A stretch of DNA of 64,000 bases. It comes from Knoxdaviesia capensis. Taxonomy: Eukaryota > Ascomycota > Sordariomycetes > Microascales > Gondwanamycetaceae. The stretch is taken from assembly GCA_001510575.1 (NCBI GenBank), contig LNGK01000006.1:553565-617564 (forward strand). The letters are read 5' to 3'. Each line of letters opens with the position of its first letter. Within the stretch, counting starts at the first letter, position 1. Position numbers and translations under genes: made by a program. Below the pieces are notes generated by a model. The model had not been told where the DNA came from and ran no database searches. It saw nothing but the letters and a program-made list of their open reading frames with translations. This document shows positions 1-12,892 of the stretch, one piece after another.

Positions 1-3000
1 TCTGGGGATAGAAATTGCCTTGGAACATGCTGGCCTGGAAGTGTTGACCTCTTATACACACACAACGTACGGTACACCCCTTCTCTCTCCCTTCATATCG
101 TCCAGCCCGGCCTCACCCAGATATGCGACACAGAGGTCTCACATTCCGAGAAAGGCTTCCTTCTACCTCACTGTTGTGCTCAGTCTTTCGGGGAGAGAGC
201 ACTGCTTCTTCTATCAGCTTCTCCCCCTCCTCCCCCCCTTCATCTTCCGTCTCTCGTCGCCCTCCCCAGACGACAAGATCTGAAAGTGAAAACACAAAAG
301 GGAACCTGTTTTTGAACTGAGTCTCTTCTGGATCTTGCTCTTCTCTGCCTTCTTTCTTTCCCTCCGGTCCGGGTCTATCACGCTCGCATCGTCTCTCTCT
401 CGCTCAGCAATCTCATACATTGGGGGAACCACATCTCTCATTGTGCCAGCATCCTTTCTCATGATATATGATTCGGATTTCTAAAACATCAACATCAACC
501 CAGCGTCACTTGCATTCCGTGGTCCTTGGAGATTACCCTGTATGTGTTTCTTCCGGCCCGCCTTCCCCCCCCAAAAAACACCTTGCCTGTCAACATACAC
601 CAAAGCAAAGCCGTGGTTCCTCTTCACCGAACCACCGGACTTGGTGTGTGTGTGCGTGAGTGTGTCTGTCGTAGCCGTGCTGGTGGCTCCCGTGTTATCT
701 GTTTGCAGAAGAATGCGGGTGAACTGTTGATACCTTCACCTTGCCCGCCCCGGATCGTTGCTACCCTCCACTCTCTCTTCCCTCCCACAGAAGTCCACCA
801 CAGTCTGGCCGACTTTTGCAAGGAAGAACGAATTGTGTGAAATTTGCTATCACGGCTTCCTACATAGTTGCCGGGGGATATTTGATTGCCATATGTCCCT
901 CTCCTCTCTCTCTCTGCCTGTCTGTGTGCCCGGTTCGGTTACGCGTTCGCTCGCTGACTGGGATTTTCTTCACCGATTCTTGACGAACCTCTGCAACGGA
1001 CAGCTGCAGGTGGTTTTGAACTCTTGTTTCTTTTTACGTGCAGAGTGAACGGGACAACTGACAACTCTAAGCTATCCGCTCACGAACAGGTTCGGGCTTC
1101 CCACAGCCGGCAAAGTAGCTATCCGGTATCCACAGTTCCAGCGACGCAGGAAGCCGATCCCGGACACACCACAACACCCTGTCTTCTGCGGCCCTGCCTC
1201 TGCTTCTGAGTCCTTGCCTACAGACGGGACGACGAACTCCTGGCTCTTGCGTTTCTGTTTTCTGCCTTCTGCCTCTTTTTTTTCTTCTTGTCCTCCTCCG
1301 CCTCGTCTATATCTGGCCGCCTGTTCGGCACAGACACCTAATTCTGATTCTCCCATGTAAGTCGGTGTGCCCGGTAGGAGAGCGCGTTTGCATCAGTTGA
1401 AACTCCCCATCACGAAAGTCAGTCTCTCTTTGCCCATGCAGGAGAGGTTGGCTATTCCGATGATAGAGTGAGGTGAGCTAGTACATGGAAGGGTGGGCAG
1501 CTCCAGGCCTATCCGGTGGCCGCGATATGCACAAATGCTAGCATGTACCAGTTTTCTCTCTCTCTCTCTCTCTCTCTTTGCCCCCCAGCTGCTGGTCTGC
1601 TTGTTTCTTGGGGAAATTCGGACTGCCAGTTGATCCAAGACAATTTCCACACAGATTATTTTATATGCGTAATAACCGAATGGCTGACAAGTACATCTTC
1701 AAGACACGACCACCCCCCCAAAGCACAGGTTACGCCGCCACTAATATACCTCCTGCGTCCTCCTCCTCTTACTCTCTCTTCTTCTACCTCCAGCTCTGTT
1801 TCTGCACCCCTTACCCAACTCTGTTCATACGCCCTACAGCTCTCTTCTGGCCTTCCTCCGAAACCTCACCCCAGGTACAACTGAACACTGGAGTGGTGTA
1901 CTGCCTCCTAGTTACTACTCCTACTCCCCCCCTCCCACACACTCTCCCCCCCCAAGTTCTGCAGTCACTTATCTCTTTTCTCCTGGTGTTTCACTCCCTT
2001 CCTTTGCCAGCCATTTGCCTTGGGGTAGATTCCTGGCCTCTCTCACTTCTATTTTATTATTTTATTTGATTGTTTTTTCTTCTTCTTCTGTGTGCACTCA
2101 TAAAAAAAAACAAAAACCGTGGGACCACCATCCGGAACTCACTTCCTGTTCTTGTTTAAGAGAGCCTACCGTCTCACTCTCTTCTAAAACCCTAGATTCC
2201 GCTGCAGCGATTTTATTCTTCTCTACCGACTGTTGTCTTTTGATTTTATTTTATAACTTTATTTTTCCCATTTCTCAATCACTCTCAAAGACGTTGTTTC
2301 TCAAGAACCTATTCGACATCCGAAATCCAGTGTCATCGTCATCTTACTTACATCAAGGGCCTGCAACCGTGGTCCGTCACTCACCCTCTCTCCCACTCTC
2401 TCAGTCAATCCCTCCGTCTGTTCGGCAGCGTCCTCTTCAGCAAGGTGAGTGACCTCAAAATCAGGATCTTGGAATCTGGAGATCGTCTTGTCCTAGACGG
2501 CTATATCTTCCCCTCCCCGAAATGATTCAACCAGCAAGGGCCCTGTCCGCGAATTGGGATGGATGGTGCGAACAAACGAGAGGAAGAAACCTTCCAGAAT
2601 ACAGGATCTAGGACCTGTGTTTCACGAAGACCATCCATCCTCTCGCAAGATCACGAGCAGTCTAGGCAGTGATCAAGGCTGCTTGGGGACTGACGATAGG
2701 ACATTATGCTAACAATATACATGAGCAGAGACTTGATTGCCAGCTGCTTCAACGTTTATCGTTTATAGCTTGGGTTCTACTCACCGGAGTTGCCACCTGC
2801 ATGAGAGCTGGGTCATTACCAGTCAACAGACCTAGAAAGGATATTTCCTCCTGATCGTCCGAACGTAAGTACGAGAAAGAATCCGATGGAAAACTCACAG
2901 GTGAAGTCTTGTTTGGTATTAAATACTATGGTGTGTCCATTTGGATGAGAAAACCAACCTAACTCTGAAAGCAAGTAGCAAAAACACACACATACATACC

Positions 3001-3137
3001 CCATCGAGCTTTTGTATAAGTCGCTTACACGAGCAGCGTGATTCGCCCGACTCACTTCTATACGACAGAGAGAAAACAAACAGCAGCGGCGCAGGACCCC
3101 TTATCAGATCACGCCTTTGGGATCTGAGCCTAACGGA
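1..3137 (+). promoter_or_regulatory. Long CT-rich promoter/5' leader region of medA
   Basis: About 3.1 kb without a supported protein gene. It is rich in CT tracts, including a (TC)n run near 1554-1578 and pyrimidine-rich stretches at 880-960, 1740-1990 and 2380-2440. Two strong donor-like sites, GTGAGT at 2445 and GTAAGT at 2865, lie upstream of the medA start and may begin introns in a spliced 5' leader. Several short open frames starting with ATG are scattered through it. Fungal developmental regulators such as brlA and stuA are known for long leaders with upstream reading frames, so a similar arrangement is plausible here. The transcription start cannot be placed from sequence alone. Confidence 0.5.
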
Positions 3138-5464
3138 ATGATGCCAATGGCAGCTTACGGGAAACCCCAGCATGCACACATGCATGGTAAGTGGCGGCAC
3201 AGATTGGGCCCGATGGTCACCTACGTGATGGACCAAGCACGAGCGTGGTGGCTGCATCACAGCGAGTATGGGTTCACGGGAGCTAACCATTTACTTCTTT
3301 GCGGTCCACAGCCTACGAGCCTCCTTCATATTCGCCATATCCCACGCAGTTCCAAGGCGGCCAGACAGACTCGGCAAGTCAAATGAGCCAAGATGCCTTC
3401 GCGAGCAGCCACGTTGTTGGCCAGTACCTGAATGTTGGACTGACGGTGGTATCATGCATCCCGTCCTCGGGACAGTTTGGAACAAAACTGCACCTGAAGG
3501 TGTCCTCGCAGTACAACCTGGCCGGCATGGGGGCATCAGCCTACTACGCGTCGGTGCTGTTTGGGGCGCAGAAGTGCCCGGCAGAGGCGATGAGAGACTC
3601 ACAAGACGGCAACGGCTACTCATACGGACTGACGTGTGTGGTTCCGCAGTACCTGACCACGGGCTGTCAGTCGGCAACGGTGCCCCTGACGGTGGTGATC
3701 GATGGGCATGACGGCGAGGAGATTGTGAGAACGGCGGCTGGACACTTTGTATATCACGACTCGTCGATCGGCGGATCGACTGGGGGTGGTGGCAGCGAGA
3801 TCACAAGCAAGGACGAAAAGTCACCTGGCCACCAGCACCACCAGGCTGACAGCCCGGGCAAGACTGCCACGTCGCTGGGCAGCGACCCGACTACAAATAG
3901 CTACGACTGTGCCGATTCCCAACAGAGCTCGCAGGCGGCCACCCCCTATGCCAGCGCGTACGGCCAGGCCTCTACCGGAATGATGTCTGGATTCCGAGGA
4001 TCTTCGTTTGGCGACCCGCACTACACCAAGTCTGCACCGCCCCCCATCTTGCGCCCGTCGCTGTCAGGATGGACGCCCTACGTTTCCCCGCTAGACGGCC
4101 ACACTCGCAGCCCGGCCATGAGCCACGCGGCCGCGATGACGCGGTCGCCCATGTCGTCGCTGCCGGGCCCGTCGTCGACGGCGCCGCAGCTGATCCGCAC
4201 CAGCACGCTGCAGACGGGCGTCAACGGCGTCAACGGGTCGGGCTACGGCCCCTACGCACTCTACCCCAACAAGGCCGACCTGAAGATTCTCGGCAAGCTC
4301 GACAGCATGGCTGAGAACTGGACGGCCGAAGAGCTGCAGAACCAGCGGCGGATAGTGCAGTTCCGCAAGAGCCAGAGCGGGTCGACTCTGACGGCCAACT
4401 TCCGCGCGGTCAACGTCAACGAGCGGCCGCCCAACAGCGTGTGCATCAGCTGCATCTGGTGGGTGGAGAAGCGCGAGTGCTACGTGACATCGGTCGACAC
4501 GATCTACCTGCTCGAGCAGCTGCTGGCGGCGCCGTCGCGGTTCTCGGTCGAGGAGAAGAACCGCATCCGCCGCAACCTGGAGGGCTTCCGGCCGCTGACG
4601 GTCGGCAAGGCCAAGCGCGAGACCGAGGAGTTCTTCAAGGTGATCATGGGGTTCACGAACCCGAAGCCGCGCAACATCGAGAAGGACGTCAAGGTGTTCC
4701 CCTGGCGCATTCTCGAGGCTGCGCTGAAGAAGATCATCGGCAAATACAGCGCCAACCCGTCGTCCACGCTGCCGCCGGCCCACCTGCTGACGCCGGTGAG
4801 CACATCGGGCTACCAGCCGCCGCCGTCGCCGCCCGGCCACGGCCACGGCGGAGTTGGCGATGGCGGCGTCGGTGTGTACCCCGTGCCGATGTCCAGCCAC
4901 GAGGTTCTGGCATCGCCGCGGTCGCTATCGGGCAGCTCGAGCAGCTGGGCGCCCTACACCACGGCGTCGACACGCACTCTGTCGCCGACGATGCGAGGCG
5001 GAGGAGGAGCAGGCGGTGGGGGTGGTGGCAGCAGCACAGGCGCCGGCGCAGGAGGAGGAGGAGGAGGTGCGGGTGGGGCCAGCGGGGGATCGCCGCACAT
5101 GACGACGACGGCGGGCGGGGTCCGAGTGGCCAGCATCCCCCCCGTGACGTCGTTCGACAGCCGCGCCATGGCTGGCGCGGGCGGTGGCGGCGCAGCTGGG
5201 ACCAGCGCGTCGTCGTCGTACCACCCGGCCATGCACGCGCCCACCATGTCGCAGCATCACGGGGGGGCGGCAGCCGGCCCGCCTGGGTCTGGCCACCACC
5301 AGCACCCGCAGCACCACCAGCAGCACCAGCAGCAGCACCAGCAGCGCTGGGAGGCGCCGTCGTCCAGCTACGCCGACTCCTACCCGGGTCTGGCGCCCCA
5401 TAGCCACAACCATCACCAGGTATACGGCAGCAGTGTGTACAGTGAGGCCACGCAGCGGGCGTGA
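3138..5464 (+). CDS. medA: Medusa-type developmental transcriptional regulator
   Basis: Exons 3138-3186 and 3312-5464 (intron GTAAGT...CAG, 125 nt, phase 1) give 733 aa. The first exon starts MMPMAAYGKPQHAHMH and joins YEPPSYSPYP in frame, a beginning I recognise from the Aspergillus medusa family. Residues about 24-140 form a conserved N-terminal region. Residues about 338-498 are the family core (SGSTLTANFRAVNVNERPP, then CISCIWWVEKRECYVTSVD, ending in KIIGKYSAN). After it comes low-complexity sequence: a glycine run near residues 576-610 and a His/Gln-rich stretch near 676-694. MedA and its homologues (acon-3, Ren1) control conidiophore morphogenesis in the nucleus; the biochemical mechanism is not well defined. 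The open frame extends upstream of 3312 into the intron without an ATG, which supports the separate short first exon. Confidence 0.9.
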
Positions 5465-8400
5465 TTCTCTAGCCCACGCACATCGAGACGAGATAGCGAC
5501 AAGTCCAACCCTCTCCGGATAAGGCCCGACTTGACTTTGACTGTGGCCCCCGCTTGGGCCCCCCCCTCGCCTCGGTGGTCAGAACGCACCCCATCCTCCG
5601 TTCGGTCTGCAACCATTCACACAATCTTGTTTGGTGAAGCTCCTGGCTCCACCCATGGATGTGATTTTCTCGGTGCGGGAGGTCTGCGACTGGGTGCCCT
5701 GGCTCACGACAAACGCCCTCTCCAATCACATCATCACCGGTTTCTTCTCTCCTCTTACACGATACCTTTTTCCCTGCTTTTTTCCCCTCGAGTTTTTTTG
5801 GTTTTTATTTCTTTACGGCAACAGAAGGGTTCGATTACATTTCTTTTTCTTATCCGTTTCATGCTCTTCGTTTTCATGTGCACGCAAGTCAGGATGGATG
5901 GGAAACTGGAGTTTAGAGGGAGGGAATATTTACGTTTTTTCTTTTTTTTTTCTTTTTTGGTTTTGGTTTTACGTTCAGTCCCCTGTATTTTTTGGATATT
6001 CTTTTTTTTTCTATCTGCTCCTCCTGTTTATCTGCTTTGGATTACTCCTAGATTACAACCATCGAGAGAAGGGGAGAAGATACACTGACCGGAGAGGGAA
6101 GATCAGCAGCAGCCCGCCGAGGAGCAAGGATAACGCACGCCTCGAGAGCGGGAAGTGGTGGTGGGGTGGAACAGGGTCACATTTTTATGTTCACATGTTT
6201 TCCTTATTTGTCGTTTCGGTCCAAGTGGAAAGAGACGACTCTGATCTTATTTTTCTGATTTTTTTTCTTTTTATTACTTCCTTTTTCTATGGCAATATCA
6301 ACGGCATTACTTTAGTTTTCTATCTGTTTTCTTTATATATCAATTTTATTTGGTTCCAACATCTTTCGTCTCTGTGTCCTCCTGCAGCTGTGCCGCTACA
6401 TGGGGGGATATCGTGATGCAGTCCTAGGGTTACACTCCGCGATCAGGCGGATAATAGCAGGATAGAGGGGGGGGAAGAGCACTAGAAAAAGCCTCGTGTT
6501 GATATTTGAAAAGAAGTAGTCCAAGCTTCTCATTCTCCATCACCTCTCCCCCCCCGCGGTTTTCGTGGCCGGAGCAGAGTGAGCGATCAGGTCCTTTTTG
6601 GTGGGCGGTGGCGGGCGCTGAGTCTGTCGCTGGGCGGCTAAGACCCAGATAGGCGAGATAAGGACATGTTCCGGGGGGGGGGCCATTTGACACACTGTTC
6701 GTGAAGCTGAAGCCACCCCATCACCGGAGGGGAGCATCGCAGTGGACCTTGACTGCGGTCATGATGACATGTTGGGAAAGGCGAACACTCCCACGTCCTG
6801 CAACAGCGGGTGTTGGCACGGACCAGCATGAAAACCTCCGCAAGACACACAGCAGCGCCGTTGAAGATTAAAAGCAGCTGTTCCACGACACCCGCCAACC
6901 CACACCAAAACACCTCCCCCCCCCAGCGTCGTATTTTCGCCGCCAGGGCATGAGACCAGGTGACGGAATGACCCGAGAGACGCATGCACGTCCGCGCCGT
7001 TCAAGTGCCGGAGATCCTCCCCCAAAGTGGGTTAGTAGTTTGCTCGGGGTGGGTGGTGGAGGCTGGCCTCGTGATTGGCCGTATGTGCGGGCGTCATGCG
7101 AAGATCGTGAGGGTGTAGACCTGGTAGACCAGAGGGACGAGAAGAGTTGCCTGGTCTTCCTCTTCCTGAACATGTGCCATCTGCTCGCTCGCCCTCACAG
7201 TTGCCACTCTCGTAGATATCAGCAGTCAGAAGCACGGAAATACGGTACGGTGGGCGAAATAAAGGCAAGGCATGCGTGGATTTCCCCCTCTCGTTACGGT
7301 GCGGCCCGTCAAGACAGCACACGCCCGATCCCGAATGCCTGAGAGTTGGTATTGCTCCATTAAAACAGACGTGATAATCTCCATAGATGCTGCCACGGTC
7401 GATATCAGTTCTCCAGAAATCCAACATCGCCGCCAACGCCAAAAAGTCGTCGCGTCCTTGCGCTAGGGGAGACACTTTCGTCGATACTGCAACAAGGAAC
7501 ACGGCCAGCTTTCCGCGAAAAAATCATCATCGGCGTCATGGTGAGCAACCTAAGTTGGGTGGTCAAGCACATGTCTCAACCGGCGGTATTGTTCCTGTGT
7601 GTAATAGAATCCAGCTAGAAGAGATATACTTGTACTGCTGGGAAGAGGAGAAGATATTCTCAAAATGAATGGAACAACTTCCATGCCCAGTACGACCAGG
7701 AGCTGCTACGCGTGCGTGTGGTGTTCATTTTGAGCAAGATATCAAAGCGGCATTCAGATTCAAGAGTCAGAACGTCAAGTTCATCAAACGAGTGCACAGC
7801 TAACAAAATGGCAGCAGATATCAATGTGAGAATGAAAGAGAGGACAAAACCATTTTGCTGTAACGAGTGAATGGAGAAAGAAGATAAATAAGACAGGAAA
7901 AGCAAAGCGGTAGAAGAGGGAAGAGAAAAGAAATATGAGATTGAGAGGAAAAGACGTAACAGGAAACGTAAGTTCGAAGGAGGGTATATGTATCTGTATG
8001 CACCTGCCCGGGGAGGACTCCTCTGGTGTGGCCTTGATTCTATGAGTAATGAAGACACCATATTTGCAGATGAGTAGCTTGACCTAGCAGGACAGCGACG
8101 TGGTTTCTTTTCCTCATGAGATATCTACAGGTTCGTCGGAGTAACCTGGCCGGGACCGGCGATCCTAAGGTGACTTTAGGGTTAGGGCTGGCGTACACCA
8201 AAATAGAAGCATCGTTAGACCGGGGACCAAGAGCCAACTTAGGCATTGATGCATATCCCGTTAGCTGCAAATATGCCGTACCTGTTAATGCAATCTCGGA
8301 GGAAGCGTATTAAGAAGAGGCAAAGAAGAAAAATGCATATAACGGGTATATTACCTTGCCGAGACATGCGCGTTGCTTCTCGGCTGAAGTGCCGCCGGAG

Positions 8401-9286
8401 GTGTATTTCTGACACACTGTGGCTCTGTGGACTGTTGCACAGAACAGCAAACACGAGCGAAACAAGATGGCAATCTCAAGTAGAAAAGAGAAGAAAAAGA
8501 CCCCCCAGCTAGCAAACAGAGTATTCGCACGGGTGCATTGATGAAGTGTTGGCTGACCGCCCAAAAACAAACGAGATGATGATGTTGGGGATGAGAAAGT
8601 CAAGGTGAAGAGTGCTGGCCGGCTATTTGCAGCTGGAAGTGGAGCTACGGGCCATCGGCGTTTCCTCTTTCCCTCCGCACAAACCCGACGGAGCCGCGGA
8701 ACCAGAGACGCATCGCATAATTGGAAAAGGGGCGGAGATCGACAGCTTGGCCACTATACAGAGTCCGGGCTTGGTGTTGTCTTGGGTTCCTTGGTAGGTT
8801 CTTGTATTCTCGGATCTTCGACGGAACGAGCCTCCGCGCGATGCAAGACTTGTGACCGTATCGACATCGAAGCGAGACGAGATGGCACTCGGTGAAGAGG
8901 TCGGGGTTGCGCTTTCTTTTCCGCTTTCGTGCATCTCCGTTGTTGTTTCCTGATTAGACAGGAGGCACTGGGCGAGTACATGATTGTAATGCACAAACAA
9001 CGGATGCTCTCGTCTCTCGTCTCACCTCTCACCTTTGATCTTCCTGTCTGTTCCTTTTCCTTTCCTTCTTCTTCTCTCCCACTCTATCTCCCACTCGACC
9101 ACGAGCTGTCTCTCGTTCTCATCTAGTCACTGATCGGTGCTTTTCCACCGCGTGAAGCTTTCCGCTAGCACATCAACATCCCGCTGTTGGCATTTCCAGT
9201 CGCTTCAGTACCGGCCTCACATCTGCCCCAAGCACGCCGAACATCCCATCGCATTGCACCAACCGGATCAGTGCAGCTTCTGAGTC
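5465..9286. other. Intergenic, no supported gene
   Basis: 3.8 kb between medA and the sedolisin gene, both on the plus strand. The first 900 bases are T/C-rich (5760-6360) and probably contain the medA 3' UTR. G homopolymers occur at 6467-6474 (8 G) and 6673-6682 (10 G). A TAGGGTTA motif lies at 6425-6432 and two tandem TTAGGG units at 8176-8187. The last 270 bases are CT-rich (9020-9125), as expected of the leader of the next gene. Short open frames exist on both strands, but none has recognisable domains or a believable exon structure. Confidence 0.5.
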
Positions 9287-11230
9287 ATGGCTGGCCAATT
9301 GGCGTCCGTGCCGATGTGTTGGAAGGCCTCGCTTCTCCGGCTTCTCACCATCACCGGTCCGCTTTTGTCGTCCTCCTTCACTGCTCAAGCTGCTCCGAAC
9401 CACTCGCCTCGGCCGTCCTTGCAGATCGGCTCCTCCGTCATCGAAAGTATCGACACTCTGCCTGAAGGCTGGCGCCATCACGGTCCTCCCGATCCATCCA
9501 CCTGGGCCGAAGTGTCCATCTCCGTCCGACATGATGGCTACCAGACCTTGGCCAACAAGTTGACCGAGATTTCCAATCCGAAGAGCAATGTTTACGCGCA
9601 CCACCTGTCCAGAGCCGAGGTGGAAACTCTCAGACAAGCCCCTGAAACTACCATTGGCTCTCTCAAGGCGTGGCTGGAGTCCTCTTCAATCTCCCAAGTC
9701 ACCCATCGCCATGACTGGATTGATGTGAATGCCACCGTTGGCCAGCTCAATGATCTGTTCGGCGCCGACCTGCAGTACTTTAAGCATGTGGAGTCAAGTG
9801 GGCGACCTGTTCTGCGCTCGCTGAGCTACTCTGCCCCCAATCACGTTCATTCCTTCATTGAGTTTGTTCATCCGATTTCCAACTTTATGGCCCCGCCATC
9901 TGCCCAACCCGGCCTGCAAAAGCGCTCGCTACTGTCCAGCCAGACTTCCATCAGTCAAACCAACGTGAAGGAGAACACCTTCATCCCCGGACAGTCTCGC
10001 GTCTTCACCCAAGCCCAGGACGATGAGGTTGAAAGCCCGTGCTCGAAAGACACCACCCCGGTATGCATCAAGGAATTGTACAACATCACGTACTCGCCCC
10101 CATCGCATACCCCTCTTTCGCGGTATGGAATTGCCAGCTTCCTCGAGCAGTTTGTCTACCATAACGACACCAGAGAGTTCCTCGAACGCTACAGTCCCGA
10201 CATTGCCGATGCACGGGGAGAGGTCGAGGTGGTTCTCATCAACAACGGCACCAACTCACAGAATCCGTTTGATGCCGGAGTTGAGGCTTCCTTGGATGTT
10301 CAGTACGCCATCGCTCTGTCCTACCCGGCCACCGTTAGCTTTCTTTCGACTGGAGGTCGCGGTATCAAGCTTGACGGCAACGGAAATCCACTGCCCGAGG
10401 AAAGGTCCGACAACGAACCGTTCCTGGAATTCTTCGAGTACCTCCTCGCCCAAGACACCGACCAGATTCCACAAGTGATCTCCATCTCGTACGCCGACGA
10501 CGAGAATACCGTTCCGGTTCCATATGCCGAGAAGGTTTGCAATCTCATTGCTAGCTTGACGTCTCGCGGCGTGACTCTCCTTGTTGCCACCGGTGACGGT
10601 GGGTCTCGCGGAGTCCGATATGGACAGTGTTTGTCGAATGATGGCCAGAGAACGCGAACGACTATGGCCTCGTTCCCCGGTGATTGTCCGTATATCACCA
10701 CTGTTGGTGCCGTTGCGAATGTTGGGCCCCCGACCACGGCCACGTCATATTCGACTGGAGGGTTCAGCCGTGTGTTCAAGCGTCCGGAATACCAGGATGC
10801 TGCCGTCAAGGGATACATTGAGAAGCTGGACGGCAGGCTGGAGGGCTACTACGACGAAACTGGACGGTCTATGCCCGACATTTCGGCGATTGGCTCGGCC
10901 TACCTGACGCGATGGGGATCCGACTGGGCCGGCATACAGGGAACTAGTGCGAGTGTTTTGGTCATCGCCAGCATCGTGGCGCTGGTCAACGAGGAACGGC
11001 TGCAGAACGGGAAAAGCCCTCTTGGCTTCATCAACCCGGTCCTGTACTCACAGCCCGTCATTGACAGCCTGGAAGATGTTACGAATGGAGTCAGTGCAGG
11101 ATGCATCTGGAGTGACGGAACTGCCCCTGGAGGTTGGCCTGCAATTCCGGGATACGATTGTGTTACTGGCCTGGGAGTACCCGGGGACTTTGCTAAACTC
11201 CTGCAGGTTCTGGGACGCGATTTGCAATGA
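9287..11230 (+). CDS. Secreted sedolisin-family (S53) peptidase, tripeptidyl-peptidase type
   Basis: Single-exon 647 aa protein. A hydrophobic N-terminal segment (about residues 13-35, with an alternative start at Met10) fits a secretion signal. Residues about 55-205 resemble the S53 prodomain (pro-kumamolisin type). The catalytic domain shows the sedolisin signature: Glu333 and Asp337 in GVEASLDVQYA, oxyanion Asp437 in ATGDGGSRG, and nucleophile Ser554 in GTSAS. The C-terminal part, with VTNGVSAGC and DCVTGLGVP, matches the calcium-binding end of the family. Length is usual for fungal tripeptidyl-peptidases. It probably removes tripeptides from extracellular proteins at acidic pH. It is convergent with the GH131 gene, with about 250 bases between the stop codons. 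Confidence 0.92.
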   Translation: MAGQLASVPMCWKASLLRLLTITGPLLSSSFTAQAAPNHSPRPSLQIGSSVIESIDTLPEGWRHHGPPDPSTWAEVSISVRHDGYQTLANKLTEISNPKSNVYAHHLSRAEVETLRQAPETTIGSLKAWLESSSISQVTHRHDWIDVNATVGQLNDLFGADLQYFKHVESSGRPVLRSLSYSAPNHVHSFIEFVHPISNFMAPPSAQPGLQKRSLLSSQTSISQTNVKENTFIPGQSRVFTQAQDDEVESPCSKDTTPVCIKELYNITYSPPSHTPLSRYGIASFLEQFVYHNDTREFLERYSPDIADARGEVEVVLINNGTNSQNPFDAGVEASLDVQYAIALSYPATVSFLSTGGRGIKLDGNGNPLPEERSDNEPFLEFFEYLLAQDTDQIPQVISISYADDENTVPVPYAEKVCNLIASLTSRGVTLLVATGDGGSRGVRYGQCLSNDGQRTRTTMASFPGDCPYITTVGAVANVGPPTTATSYSTGGFSRVFKRPEYQDAAVKGYIEKLDGRLEGYYDETGRSMPDISAIGSAYLTRWGSDWAGIQGTSASVLVIASIVALVNEERLQNGKSPLGFINPVLYSQPVIDSLEDVTNGVSAGCIWSDGTAPGGWPAIPGYDCVTGLGVPGDFAKLLQVLGRDLQ

Positions 11231-11477
11231 AGGGAAAGCCAAGACACCAGCATGTGCAAAAACGTCACCGCAAGGGTCCGGCTATATGCTCATTAATCAT
11301 TCTTTTTCTCTCTGCTTTGGCAGTAGCATTTTCAAATCATTATATATACAGTTTTGGAAGATCCAATCTCATATCCCAATGCACCGTGCAATATATATTC
11401 TGTCCGTATTAGTTGATAGTTATACACACAAACTGCTGCGCCTCGGCTGCGCGAATCTGCCCAGTACAGCGCTACAC

Positions 11478-12656
11478 TTAAACACTCAGCTGGCGCGACA
11501 AGCTGACGCAGCCATTCTGCGAGTCCTCCTGGAAGATACCGCCGAAGATGATGGCCTCATTGATCCCGGCCTCCTGGAAACCGTTGCGGGTGATGTCGCC
11601 GACGGCATCGGTGGGCTTCTTCAGCACGCCGAAGTGGAACTGGCCCTGGCCGGACAGGTCGTTGGCGACGGGGGCACCCTGTTGCTGCAGAGCCTGGTTG
11701 CCGGTGGAGTAGAAGACTTGGACGGTCCTGGAGGAGGAGAGGGTTAGCGTTCTAGCACTTACGGGGCTGACGATAGCCACGGCACAGTGGAAGGGGGGAG
11801 CGTGGAGCAATCGGGGAACCTACGAAGCAGTGAAGTCGAGCAGCAGGGCAAAGTTATGGAAGACGCCGGCGGTAAACGGCGCGCTGAAGATCTGGCCGGG
11901 CTGGTTGCTGTTGACGTTTCCGAACAGCCGCAGGGTCTGCGGGCTGGCGGCGGCGACGGCGTCGCCCAGCACGGCGCCGGTCTTGAGCACGACCTGGTTG
12001 GTGGAGAAGGCGTTGTCCTCGAGGAACACCAGCTGGTACTCGTGCGAGAAGTTGAGGGCGCGGGCGGCGGCGCCGGCCTCGCGCAGCAGGCTGAAGTGCA
12101 GCGTCTTGACGCCGGCGGTCGAGCCGTCGGTGCCGGAGTTGGACGCCGCCAGCAGCTCGGTGCGGCGGAAGCCGGTCTGCGGGTTGCCGCCGGGGGCGAA
12201 GATCGACGCGTCGGAGATGGTCACGGCCACGGGGATTGTGGCGGCGCTGTCGAACTGTATCACGGCGGAGGGGTGGGTAGCGGCGGTTAGTACCACTGGG
12301 AGGGTAAGAGGTTCTGGTTTTTTTTGTGACGGGTGGAGAGTCTGAGCACTTACGAGGGAGCTCTGGCGGGCTTGGAGCTGCAGGACGTCGCTGAAAAGCT
12401 GGTCTGAGGAAGCAGTCAGTCAAGTGGCCCAGGGGCAGGAACACACATGAGGTTGTGTATGTGGGTGTAGATCCCGGCACGTACTCTGGCCGACCACGTT
12501 GTCGGGGTTGAAGATGCCGTTGGCCTGGTCGAAATCGTCCAGCTGGGTGTTCGCGGGCACGCGGGCGTCGAACTGCAGCTGGCAGCTCTGGGCCAGCGCG
12601 CCGGCCACGAGGCCGAGGGCCAGCAGCGACGACGAAACGAGGGTGGAGGGCGACAT
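11478..12656 (-). CDS. Secreted GH131 glucanase-like protein
   Basis: Four exons, read on the minus strand: 12656-12485, 12403-12354, 12254-11824 and 11727-11478, giving 300 aa. Donors are GTACGT, GTAAGT and GTAGGT; phases are consistent across all joins. The protein starts MSPSTLVSSSLLALGLVAGA followed by LAQ, a good signal peptide. The body carries family-typical stretches: DARVPANTQLDDFD, VTISDASIFAPGG, QTGFRRTELLAASN, GVKTLHFSL, LFGNVNSN, DLSGQGQFHFGVLKKPT, and INEAIIFGGIFQEDS near the end. GH131 enzymes act on beta-1,3/1,4/1,6-glucans; no cellulose-binding module is present. An upstream in-frame Met (12680) would add eight residues and spoil the signal peptide, so the start at 12656 is preferred. 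Confidence 0.88.
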
Positions 12657-12850
12657 TGTGGTATCCGAGGGAATATACACGAAGATGTCAGAGATGGGAA
12701 TTTGGAATACAAAAAGAAAAGCTCATGGAACTTGATTTAAAGAAGAAGGGCTCGCGCAGCGAGAACGAATGGAATTGGACAGACACACACAAAGGAAGAC
12801 GAACGGTGATCGGATGATGGGCTTTTCACGGCTTGGCAAGAACAGATCAG

Positions 12851-12892
<42 letters not shown>

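Noticed and set aside
4091..4900. 269-codon open frame antisense to medA
   Set aside because: It lies opposite the conserved medusa core and is Arg/Ala/Val-rich without motifs.
9287..12656. Secreted peptidase and GH131 as part of a metabolite gene cluster
   Set aside because: No synthase, tailoring enzyme, transporter or pathway regulator is nearby; adjacent secreted hydrolases are common in such fungi.
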